Below, one piece after another: positions 1 to 6,729 of a stretch of DNA of 14,710 nt (positions are counted from its first letter, which is position 1; each line of letters opens with the position of its first letter). The stretch covers positions 1 to 14,710 of the forward strand of contig JAEEYY010000118.1 in NCBI GenBank assembly GCA_016288355.1, written 5' to 3'. The stretch comes from Synergistes sp. GTDB taxonomy: Bacteria > Synergistota > Synergistia > Synergistales > Synergistaceae. The position numbers and the translations under genes are program-made. The notes beneath the pieces were generated by a model. It worked only from the letters and a program-made list of their open reading frames with translations. It had not been told where the DNA came from and made no database searches.

Positions 1-529
1 GGCCATCACGCGCGCGATAGCAGACCAGGCCCGCACGATACGTATACCGGTGCATATGGTGGAGACGATAAACAAGCTTATACGCGTCTCGCGTCAGCTC
101 GTTCAGCGTCTCGGGCGCGAACCGACGGCGGAAGAGATCGCGAGGAATATGGAAGTCGACCCTAACAGGGTGGAGGAGATACAGCGCATAGCGCAGGAAC
201 CCGTATCGCTTGAAACGCCTATCGGGGAGGAAGAGGACAGTCAGCTTGGTGACTTCCTCGAAGACAAGGATCTTCCGAGTCCGGAGGAAGCCGCGGCAAG
301 CCAGATACTGCGCGAGCAGCTTGACGAGATGCTTGACGACCTGACCGACAGGGAGCGCGAGGTGCTTCGCCTGCGCTTCGGGCTTGAAGACGGTCACGCG
401 CATACGCTCGAAGAGGTCGGGAGGCGCTTTGGCGTCACACGCGAACGCATAAGGCAGATAGAGGCAAAAGCGCTGCGCAAGCTGAGACATCCGAGCCGCA
501 GCAAAAAACTGAAGGACTTTATCGAATGA
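1..529 (+). CDS. rpoD: RNA polymerase principal sigma factor RpoD (sigma-70), C-terminal part
   Basis: This is the 3' part of the housekeeping sigma factor gene, which directs core RNA polymerase to -35/-10 promoters. The 5' end lies outside the window. The first complete codon is at base 2, and 175 residues are visible before the TGA at 527. The fragment opens in region 2.4/3.0, with AITRAIADQARTIRIPVHM and the family-typical ETINKL. Region 3 follows (GREPTAEEIA, then EPVSLETPIGEEEDSQLGDF). Region 4 carries the -35-reading helix-turn-helix: LTDREREVLRLRFGL, TLEEVG, then VTRERIRQIEAKALRKLRHP. This order and these motifs match E. coli RpoD almost block for block, so the call is the primary sigma and not an alternative one. 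An internal ATG at 50 is not the start, because the conserved frame runs through it from upstream. A terminator-like hairpin follows directly. Confidence 0.97.
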   Translation, partial: AITRAIADQARTIRIPVHMVETINKLIRVSRQLVQRLGREPTAEEIARNMEVDPNRVEEIQRIAQEPVSLETPIGEEEDSQLGDFLEDKDLPSPEEAAASQILREQLDEMLDDLTDREREVLRLRFGLEDGHAHTLEEVGRRFGVTRERIRQIEAKALRKLRHPSRSKKLKDFIE

Positions 530-533
530 GCTC

Positions 534-575
534 TCGAAACGGCGGGGTGTCCGAACCGCCGTTTCGAACTGTTTG
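534..575 (+). terminator. Rho-independent-type terminator after rpoD
   Basis: A perfect 12-bp inverted repeat pairs TCGAAACGGCGG at 534-545 with CCGCCGTTTCGA at 556-567, leaving a 10-base loop. It begins 5 bases after the rpoD stop. The following tract (CTGTTTGTAATTT) is T-rich but interrupted, so termination may be incomplete. The placement supports transcription ending after rpoD. Confidence 0.72.
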
Positions 576-582
576 TAATTTA

Positions 583-611
583 TTGCACAAATAAAGTTTT
601 GGTTTTATACT
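583..611 (+). promoter_or_regulatory. Candidate sigma-70 promoter for rqcP
   Basis: A good -10 element, TATACT at 606-611 (5 of 6 to TATAAT), sits 17 bases downstream of TTGCAC at 583-588, a weak -35 that matches only the TTG. It lies between the rpoD terminator and the rqcP start in an AT-rich stretch. Initiation near base 618 would leave a leader of about 20 bases. Inferred from sequence only. Confidence 0.4.
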
Positions 612-636
612 TTTTTATTAAGAACGGGGTGCGGCG

Positions 637-909
637 GTGAGACTGGATAAGTTTTTAAAGCTTTCCCGTCTGGTGAAGCGCAGGACTGCAGCTCAGGAAA
701 TGGCTGAGATAGGCGCAGTGCGCATTAACGGGCGCGTGTGCAAGCAGTCGTCGGAAGTAAGGGAGAACGATACGATAGAAATAGCGTATCCGAGACATAT
801 ACTTACGGTAAAGGTGCTGAATGCGGACGAAAGCGCTCTTAAACGCGGTGCCGCAGCCTGTGAAGCGATAAGCGACAAAAAGGCGGAGCCGGATATAAAG
901 CCCTGGTAA
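637..909 (+). CDS. rqcP: S4-domain RNA-binding protein, RqcP/YabO-like
   Basis: This small (90 aa) protein is a single S4 RNA-binding domain. The N-terminus MRLDKFLKLSRLVKRRT is nearly the same as Bacillus RqcP (YabO), followed by the S4 core VRINGRVCKQSSEVRENDTI at about residues 30-49. In Bacillus, RqcP binds stalled 50S subunits with peptidyl-tRNA and helps RqcH add alanine tails during ribosome-associated quality control. That role is inferred here from family membership. The start is GTG at 637, because the conserved MRLDKFLK begins exactly there. Upstream purines (GGGG at 626-629) give only a modest ribosome binding site. The tail after residue 70 is charged and not conserved. The main alternative is the heat-shock S4 protein Hsp15 (HslR), but the length and N-terminus fit RqcP better. 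Confidence 0.87.
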   Translation: MRLDKFLKLSRLVKRRTAAQEMAEIGAVRINGRVCKQSSEVRENDTIEIAYPRHILTVKVLNADESALKRGAAACEAISDKKAEPDIKPW

Positions 910-920
910 TATTCGCTCTC

Positions 921-939
921 TTTTTCCTGAAAGGAGAAA
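921..939 (+). promoter_or_regulatory. Hairpin in the rex leader that covers an SD sequence
   Basis: TTTTTCCT at 921-928 can pair with AGGAGAAA at 932-939 across a GAA loop, giving 8 pairs including one G-U. The right arm contains the AAGGAG Shine-Dalgarno sequence of the small ORF at 945. If it forms in RNA, the hairpin would mask that site. The stem is AT-rich and only marginally stable, so its function is speculative. Confidence 0.3.
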
Positions 940-944
940 AAACG

Positions 945-1037
945 TTGTTTTACGCATCTGTCACAAAATGCAGTAATTTCAGTTTCTTTGACAAACGAAG
1001 CCGCAGCACGGATGCGCCGGAGGATGAAAACATATGA
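945..1037 (+). CDS. Possible small leader ORF overlapping the rex start
   Basis: This 30-codon open frame starts with TTG at 945, preceded by AAGGAG at 931-936 with a spacer of 8 bases. Its TGA at 1035-1037 overlaps the rex ATG (1034) as ATGA, the classic arrangement for translational coupling. The predicted peptide begins MFYASVTKC and ends APEDENI. It is not recognised as any family and has no membrane segment. A 90-base open frame arises by chance fairly often, so the support is the SD plus the ATGA junction, not the length. It could instead be untranslated leader of rex. Confidence 0.3.
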   Translation: MFYASVTKCSNFSFFDKRSRSTDAPEDENI

Positions 1038-1690
1038 AGGTTGCCGAACCGACCGTTGAAAGACTGATACAGTATTACAGGCTCATGTCCTCCATGAAGG
1101 ATGAGGGGCGGAAGGTCGTTTCTTCGCTGCAGATCGGCGAGATCTTAGGCATCAAGGCAAGCCAGGTACGCAAGGATCTTTCCTATTTCGGTGAGATAGG
1201 AAAGCGCGGGGTCGGCTATCATGTCAACCGCCTGTGCACTCATATCGAGAATATCCTGGCTTCTCCGCGTGTCTGGCGCGTTGCTCTTGCCGGCGTCGGA
1301 AATCTTGGCGCGGCTTTGATGGGGCACGCTGCTTTCAAGAGCTATAAATTCAATGTTGAAGCCCTGTTTGATGTGGATCCGGAAAAAGTCGGCAAAAAGA
1401 TAATGGGCGTTGACTGCTTCCACTCCGATAACATCGCAAAGGTGATGGAGGAGCGCAATATTGAAGTCCTCCTGCTTGCGGTCCCGGCTTCCGCGGCGCA
1501 GAGCTGCGTCGACGAAGCTGTGCGCTCTTCAACGCTGAAGGGGATCCTTGCCTTTACTCCGGCAACTGTGATCGTTCCGGATAATATACTTTTCTACAGG
1601 GTGGACATATTCGTTGAGCTTGAAAAGCTTCTTTTCTTCCTCAAGGAGCGCGAGAAAAACAATTTCCAGCCGGCCGGCAAATTAATATAG
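1034..1690 (+). CDS. rex: Redox-sensing transcriptional repressor Rex
   Basis: Rex is a dimeric repressor that senses the NADH/NAD+ ratio: NADH binding releases it from operators of fermentation and anaerobic respiration genes. The 218-aa length is typical. Residues 1-80 form the winged helix, with the recognition region KASQVRKDLSYFGEIGKRG at about 41-59. The Rossmann domain follows, with GVGNLG at 87-92 for the dinucleotide and the acidic LFDVD at 111-115 at the end of beta 2, where the adenine ribose binds. The C-terminal helix (VDIFVELEKLLFFLKER) is the domain-swapped dimer helix. The ATG at 1034 is supported by GGAGGA at 1019-1024 with a 9-base spacer, and by the conserved VAEPTVERL start. 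No convincing Rex operator was seen in its own leader. Confidence 0.96.
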   Translation: MKVAEPTVERLIQYYRLMSSMKDEGRKVVSSLQIGEILGIKASQVRKDLSYFGEIGKRGVGYHVNRLCTHIENILASPRVWRVALAGVGNLGAALMGHAAFKSYKFNVEALFDVDPEKVGKKIMGVDCFHSDNIAKVMEERNIEVLLLAVPASAAQSCVDEAVRSSTLKGILAFTPATVIVPDNILFYRVDIFVELEKLLFFLKEREKNNFQPAGKLI

Positions 1691-1710
1691 TCTAATTGAT
1701 AGCCATAGTA

Positions 1711-1755
1711 TATAATGTCATGATAAAATAGCTCAGTATGCCCGTAAAAGGCATA
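1711..1755 (+). promoter_or_regulatory. Candidate -10 element and leader hairpin upstream of yajC
   Basis: A perfect TATAAT lies at 1711-1716 in the 97-base rex-yajC gap. No good -35 is found at the right spacing: TTGATA at 1696-1701 is only 9 bases upstream, and there is no extended -10. Further on, TATGCC at 1737-1742 pairs with GGCATA at 1750-1755 around a 7-base loop. No T-run follows, so this is not a terminator. There is also no terminator after rex, so yajC may be read partly from upstream. Confidence 0.35.
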
Positions 1756-1773
1756 AAGTACTGTGTGTATCGT

Positions 1774-1780
1774 AAGGAGG
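1774..1780 (+). promoter_or_regulatory. Ribosome binding site that fixes the TTG start of yajC
   Basis: AAGGAGG, a full-strength Shine-Dalgarno sequence, lies 7 bases before TTG at 1788. The next in-frame ATG (at 1818, residue 11) has no such site, so TTG is the start. Confidence 0.85.
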
Positions 1781-1787
1781 AATTTCT

Positions 1788-2204
1788 TTGGGTGGACAGC
1801 AGGGCAGTTTAACAGGTATGTTGTTGCCTCTGGCAATGTTTGCGGCGATCTTCTACTTTATGATCATCAGGCCGCAGAAGAAAAAGCAGAAAGCTCACGA
1901 TGATATGCTTGCAAGTATAAGCAAGGGTGACACCGTTATAACAGCCGGCGGTTTCTTCGGCGTTGTCCGTGAGGTTCTCGACGACAGCTATCTTATCGAA
2001 CTGGACGAAGGTGTTAAAGTGCGCATCCTCAAGAGTTCGATATCGATGAAGAAAAGCGATATGAGCAGCGCACCGCAGCAGCCGAAAAAAAAGAAGTCGA
2101 AAAAGGAAGAACTTCCTGCCGGTGAGCCTGTCCGCGAAGAGGAACCTGTTTCAGAGGAAGCTGTACCTGAAGAAGCAGTCCCTGACAGCGAAGAAAAAGC
2201 ATAG
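1788..2204 (+). CDS. yajC: Preprotein translocase subunit YajC
   Basis: YajC is a small membrane partner of SecDF in the Sec holotranslocon. It has a short N-terminus, one transmembrane helix at about 8-27 and the family signature FYFMIIRPQKKKQK at 22-35. A cytoplasmic domain follows, with the GDTVITAGGFFGVV motif at 47-60. The 138-aa length exceeds the usual ~110 because of a tail: a lysine-rich patch (about 100-107) and then a Glu/Pro/Val low-complexity acidic end to residue 138. The start is TTG. It stands directly before secD and secF, the normal partner order, but a terminator-like hairpin separates it from secD. Confidence 0.95.
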   Translation: MGGQQGSLTGMLLPLAMFAAIFYFMIIRPQKKKQKAHDDMLASISKGDTVITAGGFFGVVREVLDDSYLIELDEGVKVRILKSSISMKKSDMSSAPQQPKKKKSKKEELPAGEPVREEEPVSEEAVPEEAVPDSEEKA

Positions 2205-2232
2205 CCTTTACGGTCCGGCTAATTGATTTTGC

Positions 2233-2264
2233 GGAGAGGGCCATTGGCTCACTCCTTTTTCTTT
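2233..2264 (+). terminator. Terminator-like hairpin (attenuator) between yajC and secD
   Basis: GGAGAGGGCC at 2233-2242 pairs with GGCTCACTCC at 2246-2255 across an ATT triloop. That gives ten positions with one A-A mismatch and one G-U wobble. TTTTTCTTT follows immediately at 2256-2264. This is the shape of a rho-independent terminator. The secD ATG lies 17 bases further on with no room for a promoter, so if it works it should be partial, lowering secDF transcription relative to yajC. Confidence 0.55.
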
Positions 2265-2281
2265 GCGGGGAGGCGCATTAA

Positions 2282-3664
2282 ATGTTAAAAAGAGACAAAT
2301 GGCGGCTCGCAGCAGTCGTCGCCGTCATTATTATCGCAGCTGTGACGGCATTTCCGATAAAGGGCAGAATACGTCTCGGTCTTGACTTAAGAGGCGGAGT
2401 CCATATCATCCTTAAAGCAAAAGACACACCCGAAAGTCCGCTTACGGCCGACAGCCTTGAAAGACTGCTTGTCGTTCTGCGCTCGCGTATTGACCAGTAC
2501 GGGATCACGGAACCTGTTATCCAGCGCGAAGGCGAAGACAGGATAGCGGTAGATCTTCCCGGCGTTGAAGATCCCGAAGCGGCCCTTGATCTGATCGGAC
2601 GCACGGCGGTGCTCCAGTTCCGCCAGGTGCTCGGTGAATCTCCCAGAGTGCCGGCCATGCCGGTGAGGGCAAATTATGACAGCGACGAACAGTTCAAGGA
2701 AGCGGAAGAACGCTGGAATGCCGCAAAGGCTGAAGTCGATGAATACGTAAAGCAGATGGAAGAGGCCGTAAAAGCCAATTCCGATATGACAGTTTCCAGA
2801 AGCGAGAACGGAAGCGCCTATCTGCTGGGCAAGATGTATGTAGGCGGAGGCGATCTTACGAAAGCCGAGACCACATTCGACCAGTTCGGCAAGGCCGCCG
2901 TATCGCTGAAGTTCAATCAGGACGGCGCCAAGCTTTTCGACGAAGCCACTGCCGCGAATATACAGAAGCAGATCGCCATCGTGCTCGATGACGTCGTTAT
3001 ATCGGCGCCTGTCGTACAGCAGCGCATATCCGGCGGAGAAGCGCAGATCACAGGCAACTTCACTACAGAAGAGGCCAACCGCCTGGCTATCATGCTTCGC
3101 GCAGGAGCTCTGCCCGTTGAGGTCGAAGTGCTTGAAAACCGTTCCATCGGGCCGTCCCTCGGAGCAGACTCGATACATGACGGCGTAAAAGCCGGACTGA
3201 TAGGCGCGGGGCTTGTCGTGATATTCATGGTGGTCTACTACGGACTTCTCGGCATTGCTGCCGACATAGCTCTTGCTGTTGCGATGCTGCTTGTAGTAGC
3301 CGCTGTTATAGCGCTTAAATCGACGCTTACGCTGCCGGGCATCGGAGGTATGGTGCTGACGATAGGCATGGCGGTCGACGGCAACATACTCATATATGAA
3401 AGAATGAAAGAGGAATTCCGTTCCGGAAAAACGATAATGGCGGCTCTTGACGCGGGCTTCCGCAAAGCGTTGGTCGTAATACTCGACTCAAATATCACAA
3501 CGCTTATAGCGGCCGCGATCCTTTTCTACTTCGGCAGCGGTCCTATTCGCGGATTTGCTGTAACACTTAGCGTTGGTGTGGTTGCGTCTGTCTTCTGCAA
3601 CACGGTCGTAACGCGGACGCTGCTGGGCATACTGCTTTCCGCCCGCAAAAACACTAACCTTTAG
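2282..3664 (+). CDS. secD: Protein translocase subunit SecD
   Basis: SecD works with SecF in the inner membrane, using the proton gradient to pull exported proteins off the SecYEG channel on the periplasmic side. It is an RND-superfamily protein. The visible order is TM1 (about 8-25), the signature GLDLRGGVHI at 33-42, then the periplasmic P1 domain to about 290, including the lysine/glutamate-rich stretch 135-165. ENRSIGPSLGADSI at 285-298 precedes TM2. Five further helices follow, with the conserved GMAVDGNILIYERMKEE at 362-378 and a DSNITTLIAA segment at 402-411. The 460-aa length is compact compared with the 615 aa of E. coli, as in many other bacteria. GGGGAGG at 2267-2273 with an 8-base spacer supports the ATG. 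secF follows after 17 bases. Confidence 0.97.
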   Translation: MLKRDKWRLAAVVAVIIIAAVTAFPIKGRIRLGLDLRGGVHIILKAKDTPESPLTADSLERLLVVLRSRIDQYGITEPVIQREGEDRIAVDLPGVEDPEAALDLIGRTAVLQFRQVLGESPRVPAMPVRANYDSDEQFKEAEERWNAAKAEVDEYVKQMEEAVKANSDMTVSRSENGSAYLLGKMYVGGGDLTKAETTFDQFGKAAVSLKFNQDGAKLFDEATAANIQKQIAIVLDDVVISAPVVQQRISGGEAQITGNFTTEEANRLAIMLRAGALPVEVEVLENRSIGPSLGADSIHDGVKAGLIGAGLVVIFMVVYYGLLGIAADIALAVAMLLVVAAVIALKSTLTLPGIGGMVLTIGMAVDGNILIYERMKEEFRSGKTIMAALDAGFRKALVVILDSNITTLIAAAILFYFGSGPIRGFAVTLSVGVVASVFCNTVVTRTLLGILLSARKNTNL

Positions 3665-3681
3665 AAACGAGGCAATGAAAA

Positions 3682-4563
3682 ATGGCTACCTTTGACGCTT
3701 CAAAATTCAATTTCCCGTTTATGAAATACAGGAAGATACTGGTAAGCATAAGCATTTTGTGCATCATCGCCTCGGCTGCCCTCCTGTTCACGAAGGGACT
3801 TAATCTCGGTGTTGATTTTACCGGCGGACTTGTGCTGCAGGTAAAATTCGACAAGCCTGTCGATATTGCCAATGTACGCTCGGCCCTTTCCAGGATCGGG
3901 CAGGGCAATGCGACGATACAGGCGTTCGCCGATGACGACGTGATGCTTCGTTTTCAGGCGCAGGAAGATCAGGTGCGAAAGGATGTGCTTGCCGCGCTTT
4001 CGTCAGACGTGGGCAGCTACAAGATCCTCCGCGTCGAGAAGATCGGCCCTGTCGTCGGAAAGGAACTTCGTTCGCAGGCTGCCTATTCGCTCATTATCGC
4101 GCTTGCCGGCATACTTCTCTATATGGCTTACCGTTTCCGTTTCCGCTTCGGAGCGGCTGCGGTCGCGGCGCTTGTGCATGACGTTATCCTGATGCTCGGC
4201 GCCTACAGCCTGACGGGCAAGGAGATCTCGGTGACATTCATAGCCGCCGCCCTCACAGTTGCCGGTTATTCGCTCAACGACTCGATAGTCGTCCTTGACC
4301 GTATCCGCGAAAACTGGGGAAGCGTGCGCAGCATGGGCATAGAGAACCTTGTCAACACTTCGGTGAACCAGACGCTGTCGCGTACTATCAATACGTCGCT
4401 GACGACGCTGCTTCCCGTTATCGCAATGTTCATCTTCGGCGGCGAGGTCATCAGCAACTTCGCTTTCGCGTTCCTCGTCGGCATCCTTGTCGGTACATAC
4501 AGTTCGATATATATCGCCAGTTCGCTTCTGGTCGAATGGTATAAGCGCTCACCGAAGTTTTAA
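3682..4563 (+). CDS. secF: Protein translocase subunit SecF
   Basis: SecF is the partner of SecD in the proton-driven SecDF complex. The 293-aa protein shows TM1 at about 18-36, the signature NLGVDFTGG at 41-49, and a periplasmic domain to about 130 ending in the conserved IGPVVGKELR (121-130). Five more helices follow. The hallmark GYSLNDSIVVLDRIREN at 195-211 lies in the proton-path helix, and TSVNQTLSRTINTSLTTLLP at 226-245 matches the family. GAGG at 3669-3672 with a 9-base spacer supports ATG 3682. A nearby ATG at 3675 is in another frame and closes after six codons. It is the last gene of the yajC-secD-secF unit, as a strong terminator follows. Confidence 0.97.
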   Translation: MATFDASKFNFPFMKYRKILVSISILCIIASAALLFTKGLNLGVDFTGGLVLQVKFDKPVDIANVRSALSRIGQGNATIQAFADDDVMLRFQAQEDQVRKDVLAALSSDVGSYKILRVEKIGPVVGKELRSQAAYSLIIALAGILLYMAYRFRFRFGAAAVAALVHDVILMLGAYSLTGKEISVTFIAAALTVAGYSLNDSIVVLDRIRENWGSVRSMGIENLVNTSVNQTLSRTINTSLTTLLPVIAMFIFGGEVISNFAFAFLVGILVGTYSSIYIASSLLVEWYKRSPKF

Positions 4564-4586
4564 TAACAGAGCGCTCTCGATATCAG

Positions 4587-4619
4587 AATCTCTCCTGCCC
4601 CTCAGGAGAGATTTTTTTT
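4587..4619 (+). terminator. Rho-independent terminator after secF
   Basis: AATCTCTCCTG at 4587-4597 pairs with CAGGAGAGATT at 4603-4613 around a 5-base CCCCT loop. The stem runs into eight consecutive T (4612-4619), and TTTT recurs at 4621-4624. It starts 23 bases after the secF stop and is the clearest terminator in the window. The gap that follows, to 4689, holds no well-spaced promoter that I can defend. Confidence 0.92.
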
Positions 4620-4689
4620 ATTTTATGTTGTATGATATTACGGTATATGCAGAAGAATATGCGAGGCTTTCGCTTATGGGGGGATTTGC

Positions 4690-5043
4690 TTGAAAAGTTA
4701 CATTCTTGCTATCGTACTGACGATGTTCCTTTCGGCTCTGTTTGCTTTTCAGAATATTGACGACGTGACCGTACGTTTCCTTATATTTGAAAAGGTCTTC
4801 CCGCAGGGTGTCTGGGAAGTAGTGCTCTTTTCCACCGGCGCCGCCATCATGTGGTTTTTTTCACTCTTCTCGGTATTTGAGGTACGCTCGAAGCTGAAGA
4901 AGGAGATAAAGGCCAGGGACGAAAAGATCGAAGCTCTGGAAAGAGAGAAGAAAGCCATAATCGATTCGCTGGCACACAGCCAGGCAGCAGCCGCTGAGAG
5001 CACAGCGGAACCGGAAAGCAGCGAAAGCGAGCCGTTGGAGTAA
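4690..5043 (+). CDS. LapA-domain (DUF1049) membrane protein
   Basis: This is a 117-aa inner-membrane protein of the LapA (lipopolysaccharide assembly protein A, YciS-like) domain family. Two helices are visible: about 3-20 (YILAIVLTMFLSALFAFQN, ending in the family-typical FAFQN) and about 42-63 (WEVVLFSTGAAIMWFFSLFSVF). A charged coiled-coil stretch follows at about 65-95, then an Ala/Ser/Glu low-complexity tail. In E. coli the relative LapA works with LapB to control LpxC turnover. No lapB is seen here, so that role is not established. The start is TTG at 4690, backed by a GGGGGGA run at 4678-4684. It is the first gene after the secF terminator, and recJ begins 2 bases after its stop. Confidence 0.8.
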   Translation: MKSYILAIVLTMFLSALFAFQNIDDVTVRFLIFEKVFPQGVWEVVLFSTGAAIMWFFSLFSVFEVRSKLKKEIKARDEKIEALEREKKAIIDSLAHSQAAAAESTAEPESSESEPLE

Positions 5044-5045
5044 CA

Positions 5046-6704
5046 TTGGTCGTCCGCTGTACGAAGGAATCTCTTAATATATACAGGAGATCCGGGGTAT
5101 CTGACGAGATCGCAGCGAAGTTCAACTGCTCTCCGATTCAAGCTTCCCTTCTTGAGATGAGGGGCGTGACCGCCGATACAGCTCAGGAAGAGGTTGGCAG
5201 CTGGCTTGCGCCTTCGATGCCGCATCTGCTTGAGGCGCTTGACCTGGGAGAAAAGGGAGACAGAGCGGCCGAACTGATAAAGGGCCTGACCCCTTCTTCC
5301 AAAGTCATAGTATACGGAGATTATGACGTTGACGGCATAGCGGCGACCGCCGTGGCGATAGAACTTGTTATCGCCCGCGGCTCTCATGTGCGCTATTTTA
5401 TTCCGCACAGATTTAATCAGGGATACGGATTCCATAAAAATGTCGCCGAAGTGATAGCGAAGCACGGCTGCGACCTTGTAATAGTCGTGGACTGCGGTTC
5501 CCAGGACGCAGCCGCCGTAGAGGTACTTAAGTCATCCGGTATCCCCGTTGTTGTATTTGACCACCATCTTGTCGAAGGTGCTTTGGCCGGCTGCGATTCT
5601 CTGATAAATCCTCAGATATCAGGAGACTCTGCGGCAAAAAAACTTTGCGCCGCAGCGGTGCTCTGGTGCTGGATATGGCAGCATGAACTGCTTACAGAAG
5701 AATCTCTGCTCAGAGTGCTTGACGTTGTGGCGCTTGCCACGATCGCTGACTGCGTTTCTCTTGCTTCGCCTCTTAACAGAGTTCTGGTCCGCGAAGGGCT
5801 TAAGTCTATACGCACAAATACAAGACCGGGGCTCTCCATCCTTATGGAGCAGCTCGGTATAACGCCTGCTTCGGTAGATACCGATGACCTGGCAATGAAG
5901 GTCATACCCTGCCTCAATGCTGCAGGGCGCCTTTACCTTGCCGACCTTGCGGAGGATATTCTTTTTCCATGTGAAAATCTTGCGCTGAACGTGAGCCGCC
6001 TCATTGCCTTAAACAGAAAAAGGCGTGAGCTGTCATCAAAGATACTTGATCAGGTAAGCAGCGCTTCCGACGGCGACTACCGGTATGTGCTCACCAACAG
6101 CGAATGGTCCGTAGGTGTTTTGAGCAGCGTCGCAAGCAGGATATGCGGTGAGCGCAACTCCCCGATCGCTCTTGTGGCGTCGGTCGGCGATATCATGCGC
6201 GGTACTCTTCGGATGCCGGCAGACGGGGATGCGGTAGGAGTGTTGAAGCAGATATCTCCGCTGCTCAATACATGGGGCGGGCACCGTCTGGCGGCAGGTT
6301 TCAGCGTTAAAACGGAAAACTGGGAAAAAGTCAGGGATATGCTGGAGGAGATGCTCTCTCGCGTTAAGCCTGCCTGCTGCAAAGAGGATCTGCTTTACTG
6401 GGAGCCTGAAGATATGGATATAGACACATGGTCGGACGCCTGTGCGCTGGGTCCGTTCGGGATGGGGAACTCCTTCCCTCTGTTATATTCCCGCTTCAAC
6501 GGCAAAATGAACGTTCTGCCTCTCGGGAAAACAGGCAAACATGTCAAGGTGGACACAGGCTCGGCTTCTCTTCTTGCATTCGGCGCCGCCGAGATGTTCG
6601 GCGTCACAGAGGATATAGAGGGCTGGGTCTACAAACCGAGGATAGATACGTGGCACAATGTCACGTCGCTGCAGTTCGTGCTTGAAAAAATGGTAATACG
6701 CTGA
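5046..6704 (+). CDS. recJ: Single-stranded-DNA-specific exonuclease RecJ (DHH family)
   Basis: RecJ is a 5'-3' single-strand exonuclease of recombination and mismatch/base-excision repair. The metal-binding motifs are in order: GDYDVDG at 91-97, VVDCG at 147-151, the name-giving DHH at 172-174, and ADC at 234-236 (the fourth aspartate). Then come LNAAGRL at 290-296, the DHHA1 motif GGHRLAAGF at 411-419, and PFGMGNSFP at 470-478 opening the OB-type domain. The 552-aa length is normal for the family. The segment usually reading G-S-x-R-S before DHHA1 is GTLRM (386-390) here, which is unusual. The start is TTG at 5046 with GGAG at 5037-5040. It is the only in-frame start before the conserved N-terminal region, but remains the least certain part. 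lapA ends 2 bases upstream. Confidence 0.88.
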   Translation: MVVRCTKESLNIYRRSGVSDEIAAKFNCSPIQASLLEMRGVTADTAQEEVGSWLAPSMPHLLEALDLGEKGDRAAELIKGLTPSSKVIVYGDYDVDGIAATAVAIELVIARGSHVRYFIPHRFNQGYGFHKNVAEVIAKHGCDLVIVVDCGSQDAAAVEVLKSSGIPVVVFDHHLVEGALAGCDSLINPQISGDSAAKKLCAAAVLWCWIWQHELLTEESLLRVLDVVALATIADCVSLASPLNRVLVREGLKSIRTNTRPGLSILMEQLGITPASVDTDDLAMKVIPCLNAAGRLYLADLAEDILFPCENLALNVSRLIALNRKRRELSSKILDQVSSASDGDYRYVLTNSEWSVGVLSSVASRICGERNSPIALVASVGDIMRGTLRMPADGDAVGVLKQISPLLNTWGGHRLAAGFSVKTENWEKVRDMLEEMLSRVKPACCKEDLLYWEPEDMDIDTWSDACALGPFGMGNSFPLLYSRFNGKMNVLPLGKTGKHVKVDTGSASLLAFGAAEMFGVTEDIEGWVYKPRIDTWHNVTSLQFVLEKMVIR

Positions 6705-6729
6705 TACAGGATAACGGCGGTAGTTTCTC

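Noticed and set aside
988..993. Perfect TTGACA upstream of rex as a -35 element
   Set aside because: The expected -10 position at 1011-1016 reads GATGCG, and initiation there would fall at or inside the rex start.
955..1000. Possible Rex operator (autoregulation) in the rex leader
   Set aside because: TCACAA and TTGACAAA half-site-like words occur, but they do not form a palindrome resembling TTGTGAA-N4-TTCACAA.
1737..1755. Hairpin TATGCC/GGCATA as a rex terminator
   Set aside because: The six-pair stem is followed by AAGTACTG, not a T-run.
1738..1812. 24-codon frame overlapping the yajC start
   Set aside because: No SD before its ATG. The strong SD at 1774-1780 serves the TTG of yajC.
2387..3178. 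263-codon open frame on the minus strand inside secD
   Set aside because: It is a shadow of a well-conserved secD frame, with no recognisable domain and no promoter or SD context. The same applies to minus-strand frames at 4749-5465, 9104-9562 and 9553-10170.
4625..4693. 22-codon frame ending on the lapA start
   Set aside because: No SD (the upstream is the T-run of the secF terminator), so there is no evidence that it is translated.
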